From Bifidobacterium breve (GTDB lineage: Bacteria > Actinomycetota > Acidimicrobiia > Acidimicrobiales > Ilumatobacteraceae): a DNA stretch of 7,353 bases. This document shows positions 1-5,520 of this stretch, piece after piece (the stretch's first letter is position 1; every line of letters starts with the position of its first letter). The notes below the pieces were generated by a model. The model was not told the DNA's origin. It saw only the letters and a program-made list of their open reading frames with translations, and made no database searches. Where the stretch lies: NCBI GenBank assembly GCA_945869715.1, contig CAMBPP010000073.1, forward strand, positions 1-7,353. The letters are read 5' to 3'. A program made the translations under genes and the position numbers.

Positions 1-696
1 AGGCATTTTGATGCGTGAGCCGTCAAGCGCTCCTGATGTTCTTGCCATGGGCCAGTCGCCTTTGATGTCATCAACTTTAAGCTGCGGCGATATTTGGCTT
101 GGCTTCACTACACCGCTGTAGGTTCCTGTTTCATCGAGTTGTGATGTGCGGAGTTTGAGATTGTCAACCGACACTTGAAGCGCATCGACAACGGCCTTTG
201 CTGCATCAACATCGGAACGCAAAGTTGACGTTGCTTTTTCATTGGCACCTACACGCTCGGCGAGATTGCCAAGTGAAGTTTTTGCAGCGGCAAGGTCGGC
301 ATCGAGAGTTTTTACCAACCCCGTCACTTCACTCAGAGTTGCTGCTGTTGCATCGTCATTTTCTGCAAGCGTGACAACAAGATCTTCCAGTGCAGAAATA
401 CGTGCATCAATTTCTGGGTCAATTGGCGCAACTTCTCCATCGGGCGTGTCGCCGCTAGCTGGTTCATCAGCAACAGAATCGGAAGTTTCATCGGTTGAAG
501 GAGAACTGGTAGATGAAGAACTGCTTGAACTACCGGCCGAACTTTCTGGCGGCGAAGTAACCCCAATTGCATCGGTAATGGCACTAAAGGCGTTGACCTG
601 CCCTAAGACAGAAACAGTGGCAAGCAAAACTCCGACGAGCGCAAAGCCCGACAAAATGACGCGAGCAGTGGACCGATTCATGTGGCGTGGGTTCAT
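1..696 (-). CDS. Membrane-anchored, Ser-rich coiled-coil extracytoplasmic protein (3' end outside window)
   Basis: This minus-strand frame is open from an ATG at 696 to the left edge, giving 232 residues without a stop. The family is not recognised. A basic N-terminus (MNPRHMNRSTAR) is followed by a hydrophobic stretch at about residues 13-32 (VILSGFALVGVLLATVSVLG), which reads as a signal anchor or uncleaved signal peptide. Residues about 48-88 form a Ser/Thr/Pro-rich, acidic linker with seven consecutive serines. Residues about 95-187 are Ala/Leu/Asp/Glu-rich with hydrophobic residues at heptad spacing (for example ISALEDLVVTLAEND and VVDALQVSVDNLKLRTSQL), suggesting a long coiled coil. A less regular segment follows (YSGVVKPSQISPQLKVDDIK). 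The inferred topology is a short cytoplasmic tail, one membrane helix, an extended linker and an external coiled coil. It lies 44 bp downstream of the PPOX gene on the same strand and may be co-transcribed with it. The start is uncertain: a second in-frame ATG lies at 681, and neither has a good ribosome site (GAGGG at 711-715 is 14 nt from ATG 696). Function cannot be assigned. Confidence 0.72.
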   Translation of the reverse strand, partial: MNPRHMNRSTARVILSGFALVGVLLATVSVLGQVNAFSAITDAIGVTSPPESSAGSSSSSSSTSSPSTDETSDSVADEPASGDTPDGEVAPIDPEIDARISALEDLVVTLAENDDATAATLSEVTGLVKTLDADLAAAKTSLGNLAERVGANEKATSTLRSDVDAAKAVVDALQVSVDNLKLRTSQLDETGTYSGVVKPSQISPQLKVDDIKGDWPMARTSGALDGSRIKMP

Positions 697-740
697 ACCC
701 GTACCGTACGCCCTCGGTGTACAGAACCTTTCCGTGCCGA

Positions 741-1133
741 TTAATGCCGGCCAAGCACCCGCTCTGGAGTGAGCACAATGCCAATGCGCACAGTGTTTGC
801 AGGGTCAAATGCCTTGCCGTCGACGTGCCCGTGTTTGCGCACCACTTCGTCGCGCAGTTCCATGTTGGGGTCGCCTACCACGTGTAGGGGCCCCCGTAAC
901 TCCACATAATGGAAGGAATTTGTTGGGTCAATGACCGATAACGAGCCCTTACCCGAGCGCAATGCATCAACATGTTTTTGCCGCTCTGCATGTGTGCTCA
1001 CCCATATTTTCCCGTCACGCCAGACAAACCACACCGGGGTGGAATGTGCGTATCCATCGGAGCCCGCAATAGAAAGCGTGCCCGTAACGGGTTCGGCCAA
1101 GATGCGCGCCGCGTTGTCGTTCATTGCAACCAT
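741..1133 (-). CDS. PPOX-class (pyridoxamine 5'-phosphate oxidase-like, probably F420- or flavin-dependent) oxidoreductase
   Basis: The 130-residue protein matches the small split-barrel PPOX fold in length and motif order. Near the N-terminus is ILAEPVTGTLSIAGSDGYAH, then the characteristic STPVWFVWRDGKIWVST strand pair, then ERQKHVDALRSGKGSLSVID, and then FHYVELRGPLHVVGDP, the usual strand preceding the C-terminal helix. Members of this family bind FMN or F420 between two subunits of a dimer and reduce varied substrates; some bind haem or biliverdin. The substrate cannot be read from sequence, and F420 rather than FMN use is an inference from the actinobacterial style. I chose the ATG at 1133 because AAAGGAGG lies 9 nt upstream of it. 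A longer reading from a GTG at 1154 would place that ribosome site inside the coding region, and an ATG at 1124 is a less likely alternative. The gene is divergent from hydA and lies upstream of the coiled-coil gene on the same strand. The cytoplasmic location is inferred from the lack of a signal peptide. Confidence 0.85.
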   Translation of the reverse strand: MVAMNDNAARILAEPVTGTLSIAGSDGYAHSTPVWFVWRDGKIWVSTHAERQKHVDALRSGKGSLSVIDPTNSFHYVELRGPLHVVGDPNMELRDEVVRKHGHVDGKAFDPANTVRIGIVLTPERVLGRH

Positions 1134-1201
1134 TGAAACCCCCCTCCTTTGCACTGTAGCCGTGTCTCAGTCTCCACTTTAAATATCGGTACGCTCTACA
1201 C
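1134..1201. promoter_or_regulatory. Divergent intergenic region with probable promoters for hydA (+) and the PPOX gene (-)
   Basis: These 68 bp separate two genes that point away from each other, so at least two promoters are expected here. On the plus strand TACGCT at 1190-1195 fits the actinobacterial -10 form TANNNT. It ends 7 nt before the A of the hydA ATG at 1202, so transcription starting there would give a leaderless mRNA. No Shine-Dalgarno precedes hydA, which agrees with this. An AT-rich core at 1178-1186 (TTTAAATAT) could serve as a -10 region for the minus-strand gene, leaving a short leader that contains its AGGAGG. No convincing -35 boxes or operator palindrome were seen. The promoter assignments are inference. 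Confidence 0.4.
1143..1150 (-). promoter_or_regulatory. Strong Shine-Dalgarno for the PPOX gene
   Basis: On the minus strand the sequence reads AAAGGAGG, ending 9 nt before the ATG at 1133. It is the only near-perfect ribosome binding site seen in the window, and it fixes the start of the PPOX gene at 1133 rather than at the upstream GTG. Confidence 0.8.
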
Positions 1202-2626
1202 ATGGCTCGCATCCTTATTACGAACGGCACCATTGTGAGCCCAAGTGGCCGCTATGCAAGCGATGTGTTCATTGATGGTGAAACCATTCAAGCCATTTTT
1301 CAACCAGGCCAAGCGGCAGCACTCGGCATCGTTGCCGACAAGGTCATCGATGCAACTGGCAAGTACGTCATTCCTGGCGGCGTCGATGTGCACACGCATA
1401 TGGAACTTCCCATGGGTCCCATTGAAGCAACCGACACTTTCGAAACTGGCTCCAACGCAGCCGCGTGGGGTGGCATCACCACCATCGTCGACATGGCGTT
1501 GCAGCGCAAAGGTGAAAACATTCAAGACGGCCTTGCCGCGTGGCACCAGAAAGCTGCTGGCAACTGCTCTATCGATTACGCCTTTCACCAAATTATGGGC
1601 GACATTCACGAACAAAGTTTGAAAGACATGACCTACCTCGTTGAACACGAGGGTGTTACTTCATTCAAATTATTCATGGCGTACCCCGACACCTACTACA
1701 GCGACGATGGCCAAATACTTCGTGCCATGCAAGAAGCAAGCAACAACGGCGCTGTCATCATGATGCATGCAGAAAACGGCATGGCAATCGACGTACTCGT
1801 TCAACAACATCTTGCTCGGGGCGAAACCGACCCCGTGTTTCACTCCATTAGCCGGCCCAGTTTGCTTGAAGGCGAAGCAACGCATCGCGCCATTGTGCTC
1901 AGCCAGGTAGCGGGCAATGTTCCGCTCTACATCGTGCACATGTCTGCATCAGAAGCATTGAACGAAGTGGCCCGCGCACAGCATGAAGGCCTGAACGTCT
2001 TTGCTGAAACTTGCCCGCAGTATTTGTATCTCACTTTGGAAGAGCACCTCTCGCAGCCAAACTTCGAAGGCGCCAAGTTTGTGTGCAGCCCTCCTATTCG
2101 TTCACGTCACGACCATCATCAGCACCAAAGTGATTTATGGAAGGGCCTGCGCATGAACGAACTCGCCGTGGTGAGCACAGACCATTGCCCGTTCTGTTTC
2201 AAAGACCAAAAAACACTTGGTCGCAACGATTTCTCCAAAATTCCCAATGGCCTACCGGGTGTTGAACACCGCATGGAACTCATTTATCAGGGCGTAGTTC
2301 TTGGCGAACTGTCACTTGAGCGTTGGGTGGAAACATGTTGCACCACACCTGCGCGCATGTTTGGTATGTACCCCAAAAAAGGAATTATTGCCCCCGGGGC
2401 CGACGCCGACATTGTGGTGTGGGATCCACATCAAAAAACCACCATCGGCATCAACGGCAAACATCACATGAATACCGACTACAGCGCATTTGAAGGAATC
2501 GTTATCGACGGCAAGGTCGACACAGTGCTTTCCCGCGGCATGGTCGTTGTGGAAAATGACACCTTCAGTGGTCGCAATGGTCACGGAAAATACGTGAAGC
2601 GCGACCTCTGCCAATACCTACACTGA
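1202..2626 (+). CDS. hydA: Dihydropyrimidinase (D-hydantoinase family)
   Basis: This 474-residue cyclic amidohydrolase has the normal family length. It is predicted to hydrolyse 5,6-dihydrouracil or dihydrothymine to N-carbamoyl-beta-alanine or N-carbamoyl-3-aminoisobutyrate in the cytoplasm, the second step of reductive pyrimidine breakdown. The binuclear metal set is complete: His64 and His66 in VDVHTH, the carboxylatable Lys156 in TSFKLFMAY, His189 in MMHAEN, His246 in IVHMSA and Asp327 in STDHCPF. Tyr161, next to the lysine motif, matches the substrate-contacting tyrosine of the family. The N-terminal beta-sandwich piece (ILITNGTIVSPSG) and the C-terminal return (GADADIVVWDP, then GKYVKRDLCQYL) are both present. 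Residues 301-310 hold an unusual His-rich stretch (SRHDHHQHQS). The ATG at 1202 gives the canonical N-terminus; no Shine-Dalgarno precedes it, so leaderless translation is likely. mmsA follows after 37 bp, suggesting an operon. A hydantoinase or other cyclic-imide hydrolase is the alternative, but the mmsA and aminotransferase neighbours favour pyrimidines. Confidence 0.93.
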   Translation: MARILITNGTIVSPSGRYASDVFIDGETIQAIFQPGQAAALGIVADKVIDATGKYVIPGGVDVHTHMELPMGPIEATDTFETGSNAAAWGGITTIVDMALQRKGENIQDGLAAWHQKAAGNCSIDYAFHQIMGDIHEQSLKDMTYLVEHEGVTSFKLFMAYPDTYYSDDGQILRAMQEASNNGAVIMMHAENGMAIDVLVQQHLARGETDPVFHSISRPSLLEGEATHRAIVLSQVAGNVPLYIVHMSASEALNEVARAQHEGLNVFAETCPQYLYLTLEEHLSQPNFEGAKFVCSPPIRSRHDHHQHQSDLWKGLRMNELAVVSTDHCPFCFKDQKTLGRNDFSKIPNGLPGVEHRMELIYQGVVLGELSLERWVETCCTTPARMFGMYPKKGIIAPGADADIVVWDPHQKTTIGINGKHHMNTDYSAFEGIVIDGKVDTVLSRGMVVVENDTFSGRNGHGKYVKRDLCQYLH

Positions 2627-2654
2627 TCTTCACTTTCTCCATCTCACACAGACT

Positions 2655-2659
2655 GAAGG
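2655..2659 (+). promoter_or_regulatory. Weak ribosome binding site before mmsA
   Basis: GAAGG lies 4 nt before the mmsA ATG at 2664, in the 37-bp gap after hydA. The match is short and the spacing tight, so initiation may depend partly on coupling with upstream hydA translation. No terminator-like hairpin is seen in the gap, which supports co-transcription. Confidence 0.35.
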
Positions 2660-2663
2660 CATT

Positions 2664-4148
2664 ATGAACCGCATCTCGCATTGGATCAATGGCACCGTTG
2701 TTGCAGGTACCTCTGGCACATCTGGAAAAGTTTTCAACCCAGCCACCGGCGAGCAATCGGCTGCTGTCGACTTTGCCTCTATTGCAGAAGTCGATGCCGC
2801 AGTTGCAAGCGCCGCTGCAGTATTTCCCGCTTGGCGCGCCACCAACTTGTCGCGTCGCGCAGAAGTGATGTTCCATATGCGTGAACTGGTCGATGCAAAC
2901 CGCAAAGAACTCGCCGCCATGTTGAGTGCCGAGCACGGAAAAGTTCTGTCCGATGCATTGGGTGAAGTAGCTCGCGGTCTGGAAAATATTGAATACGCCT
3001 GTGGTATTCCCAACCTTTTAAAGGGCGGCTACAGCGAGCAAGCTTCTGCCGGAGTAGACGTGTACAACATTCGTCAACCTCTCGGCGTTGTCGCCGGCAT
3101 CACACCATTCAACTTTCCTGCAATGGTGCCCATGTGGATGTTTGCCAATGCCCTTGGTTGCGGTAACACATTTATTTTGAAGCCAAGTGAAAAAGACCCA
3201 TCGGTCGCCATGTTCATTGCCGAGTTGTTGAAGCAGGCTGGCCTTCCCGACGGATGCTTCAACGTCGTTCATGGCGACAAGGTGGCAGTCGACCGCCTCC
3301 TTGACCACCCCAACATTGCTGCAATTTCATTTGTGGGTTCAACGCCCATTGCAAAATACATTTACGAAACCGGCACAAGAAACGGCAAACGCGTACAAGC
3401 ACTCGGTGGCGCTAAAAACCACATGCTCGTTCTTCCCGATGCCGACCTCAATATGGCTGCCGATGCTGCAGTAAGTGCTGCTTATGGTTCTGCTGGCGAA
3501 CGTTGCATGGCAATTTCTGTATTACTTGCACACGATTCCATTGCCGATGCGCTCATTTCCAAAATTGAAGAACGCATTCCCAACATCAAAGTGGGCGCTG
3601 GCAATGACCCCACGAGCGAAATGGGCCCACTCATTACCCGCGAGCATCGCGACAAGGTAGCTACCTACATTGCCGGCGCTACCCAAGAAGGCGCAACGCT
3701 GGTCGTTGATGGTCGTACCGATGCTCCTGCTCAGGGATTCTACTTAAAGCCAAGCCTCATCGACAATGTTGCACCTGGCATGAAATGCTACGACGACGAA
3801 ATTTTCGGCCCCGTGTTGTCGGTTGTTCGCGTGAAGAGTTACGACGAAGGTGTTGAACTCATCAACAACAACCCTTACGGCAACGGCACGGCAATTTTTA
3901 CTCGTGACGGTGGTGCTGCTCGTCAGTTCCAGTTCGATATCAACGTGGGCATGGTAGGCATCAATGTGCCGGTGCCTGTACCTGTGTCGTACTACTCATT
4001 TGGCGGTTGGAAGTCGAGCCTCTTTGGTGACCAAAACATGTACGGCCCAGAAGGCATCAACTTCTACACTCGTTCCAAAGTTGTTACCTCGCGTTGGCCA
4101 GACCCGCGCACGTCAACTGTTGATCTTGGGTTCCCGCAGAATCGCTAA
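2664..4148 (+). CDS. mmsA: CoA-acylating (methyl)malonate-semialdehyde dehydrogenase
   Basis: This 494-residue protein belongs to the aldehyde dehydrogenase superfamily, MMSDH branch. It is expected to oxidise malonate semialdehyde to acetyl-CoA, or methylmalonate semialdehyde to propionyl-CoA, with NAD+ and CoA and loss of the carboxyl carbon. Visible landmarks are the oxyanion Asn150 in ITPFNFPAMVP, the cofactor lysine Lys173 in ILKPSEKDP, the catalytic Cys281 in SAGERCMA and Glu379 in DDEIFGP. The segment ALGGAKNH at 246-253 replaces the ELGG general-base motif of hydrolytic ALDHs; the missing glutamate is the mark of the CoA-dependent branch. Arg104 and Arg280 sit where the family has its substrate-carboxylate arginines. 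The C-terminal GINVPVPVPV and FGGWKSSLFGD motifs are typical. It lies 37 bp after hydA on the same strand. With hydA and the nearby aminotransferase it probably completes beta-alanine and 3-aminoisobutyrate degradation, although valine or inositol catabolism uses the same enzyme. Confidence 0.95.
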   Translation: MNRISHWINGTVVAGTSGTSGKVFNPATGEQSAAVDFASIAEVDAAVASAAAVFPAWRATNLSRRAEVMFHMRELVDANRKELAAMLSAEHGKVLSDALGEVARGLENIEYACGIPNLLKGGYSEQASAGVDVYNIRQPLGVVAGITPFNFPAMVPMWMFANALGCGNTFILKPSEKDPSVAMFIAELLKQAGLPDGCFNVVHGDKVAVDRLLDHPNIAAISFVGSTPIAKYIYETGTRNGKRVQALGGAKNHMLVLPDADLNMAADAAVSAAYGSAGERCMAISVLLAHDSIADALISKIEERIPNIKVGAGNDPTSEMGPLITREHRDKVATYIAGATQEGATLVVDGRTDAPAQGFYLKPSLIDNVAPGMKCYDDEIFGPVLSVVRVKSYDEGVELINNNPYGNGTAIFTRDGGAARQFQFDINVGMVGINVPVPVPVSYYSFGGWKSSLFGDQNMYGPEGINFYTRSKVVTSRWPDPRTSTVDLGFPQNR

Positions 4149-4155
4149 GTCCTGT
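4149..4155. other. Seven-base convergent junction between mmsA and the aminotransferase gene
   Basis: The two stop codons (mmsA TAA at 4146-4148; aminotransferase TAA on the minus strand at 4156-4158) are separated only by GTCCTGT. I see no GC-rich hairpin followed by a T-run for either direction in the flanking bases. Termination must therefore occur inside the opposing gene, or be Rho-dependent, and the 3' ends of the two transcripts would overlap. Confidence 0.7.
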
Positions 4156-5511
4156 TTATTTGCCAGTGTAAAATGCATCGGCAACATCAAGTGCCTCATC
4201 AATAATGGCTAAGCCATCACGCATTTCCTGATCGGAAATGACCAATGGTGGAACCACATGCAAACGATTGAAGTGCGTAAATGGCCACAAGTTCTTTGCC
4301 TTGCATGCTGCTCCTAAATCGGCCATTGGTTGTGCGGCAGGGCCAGATGCATTAAACGGAACAAGCGGCTCACGTGTTTCGCGATCGCGCACAAGTTCAA
4401 TTGCCCAAAACACGCCCAAGCCACGAACATCACCCACGCTTGGATGTTTTGCTTTTAGTTTTACGAGTTCTGGCCCAATGATGTCTGCGCCTAAATGCCG
4501 GGCGTGCTCCACAATTTTTTCTTCTTTGAAAATGTTGATGGAAGCAACAGCCGATGCACATGCAAGTGGATGACCACTGTAGGTAAGACCACCCGGGTAA
4601 GGCTTTTGGCGGAACGTTTCAGAAATACGATCGGAAATAATGACCCCACCCAAAGGCAAGTAACCCGAGTTCACACCTTTTGCAAAACAAATAAGGTCGG
4701 GTGCAACATTCCAATGGTCAACGGCAAACCATTCACCACAGCGACCAAAACCCGACATCACTTCATCACAAATCATCACAATGCCAGTGCGATCACAAAT
4801 GTCGCGCACACCCTGCAAATAACCAGGTGGTGGCACCAAAATACCGTTGGTTCCTACAACGCTTTCCAAAACAATGGCGGCAATATTGTTTGCGCCTTCC
4901 ACCATAATGACGTCTTCAAGATGCTGAACTGCGCGTTCGCTTTCTTCAATGTCGCTTTGTGAATAGAACTGCGAGCGGTACGGGTATGGCCCCCAGAATT
5001 TAATGATGCCCGTGGTTGATGGCTCACTACCCCAACGTCGAGGGTCGCCGGTCAATTGAATTGCCGCAGCAGTTCCGCCGTGGTAACTGCGATACGCAGA
5101 AAGCACTTTGTGGCGGCCCGTGTGAACACGTGCCATGCGTATTGCATTTTCCGTTGCCTCTGCCCCACCATTGGTGAAAAACACCATGTTCAGATCGCCA
5201 GGTGCTAGTTCGCAAATGAGTCGGGCTGCTTCACTGCGTGCATCGTTGGCATGTATCGGAGAAACGGTGCACAAGTGGTCTGCATATTCTTTAATTGCTG
5301 CAATGAGCTTTGGATGTTGATGACCAATATTCACATTCACGAGTTGACTCGAAAAGTCGAGGTACTTACGTCCCGTCTCGTCCCAAAACCATGCACCTTC
5401 GCCGCCCGTAACAACCACAGGGTTCAAGGTGCTTTGCGCCGACCACGAGTGAAATACGTGCTTACGGTCGTTCGCAAAAGCCTGCGATGGGTTGGTGTCG
5501 AGAATAGCCAT
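4156..5511 (-). CDS. Class-III PLP aminotransferase, probable omega-amino acid (beta-alanine/3-aminoisobutyrate):2-oxoacid transaminase
   Basis: This 451-residue cytoplasmic protein has the fold-type I, class-III aminotransferase layout. The N-terminus carries WFWDETGRKYLDFSS and NIGHQHP. The phosphate-binding region is TNGGAEATENAIR (113-125). Tyr143 and His144 in the YHGG motif are positioned to stack on the cofactor. Asp249 in ICDEVMSGFGR would bind the pyridine nitrogen. Lys278 in CFAKGVNSGYLPLGG is the Schiff-base lysine, and Thr310 in TYSGHP follows. DVRGLG (361-366) holds the late conserved arginine. No key residue is missing. Related enzymes use beta-alanine, taurine, putrescine or 4-aminobutyrate, and sequence alone does not settle the substrate. 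The facing hydA-mmsA pair favours beta-alanine and 3-aminoisobutyrate, whose semialdehyde products are MmsA substrates. The start lies 9 bp after the fhs stop with no clear ribosome site, suggesting translational coupling. Its 3' end faces mmsA across 7 bp. Confidence 0.88.
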   Translation of the reverse strand: MAILDTNPSQAFANDRKHVFHSWSAQSTLNPVVVTGGEGAWFWDETGRKYLDFSSQLVNVNIGHQHPKLIAAIKEYADHLCTVSPIHANDARSEAARLICELAPGDLNMVFFTNGGAEATENAIRMARVHTGRHKVLSAYRSYHGGTAAAIQLTGDPRRWGSEPSTTGIIKFWGPYPYRSQFYSQSDIEESERAVQHLEDVIMVEGANNIAAIVLESVVGTNGILVPPPGYLQGVRDICDRTGIVMICDEVMSGFGRCGEWFAVDHWNVAPDLICFAKGVNSGYLPLGGVIISDRISETFRQKPYPGGLTYSGHPLACASAVASINIFKEEKIVEHARHLGADIIGPELVKLKAKHPSVGDVRGLGVFWAIELVRDRETREPLVPFNASGPAAQPMADLGAACKAKNLWPFTHFNRLHVVPPLVISDQEMRDGLAIIDEALDVADAFYTGK

Positions 5512-5520
5512 GTGAAAAGA

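Noticed and set aside
700..710. Near-palindrome CGTACCGTACG just upstream of the coiled-coil gene start
   Set aside because: The arms are only 5 bp around one central base and no second copy was seen in the window, so a real operator cannot be argued from sequence alone.
242..772. A 176-codon open frame on the plus strand
   Set aside because: It is antisense to the coiled-coil gene. The minus frame gives a membrane helix, linker and heptads in a sensible order, while the plus product is low-complexity Ser/Ala/Val with no recognisable motif.
584..808. A 74-codon minus-strand frame across the gap between the PPOX and coiled-coil genes
   Set aside because: It overlaps both better-supported genes in another frame, is Cys/Arg-rich without motifs and looks like a shadow.
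1196..1648. A 150-codon minus-strand frame opposite hydA
   Set aside because: It lies wholly within a gene with complete catalytic motifs and shows no family signature.
3968..3990. Short repetitive GTGCCTGTACCTGTG-like stretch in mmsA
   Set aside because: It encodes the conserved VPVPVPV segment of the MMSDH family, so the repetition is explained by the protein.
4495..4962. A 155-codon plus-strand frame opposite the aminotransferase gene
   Set aside because: It is the antisense shadow of a gene with all PLP-binding residues, and its translation has no recognisable domain.
5477..5489. A 13-bp string shared with 7338-7350
   Set aside because: A match of this length is expected about by chance in a window of this size, and both copies lie in coding sequence in unrelated proteins (they encode SQAF and SQAL).
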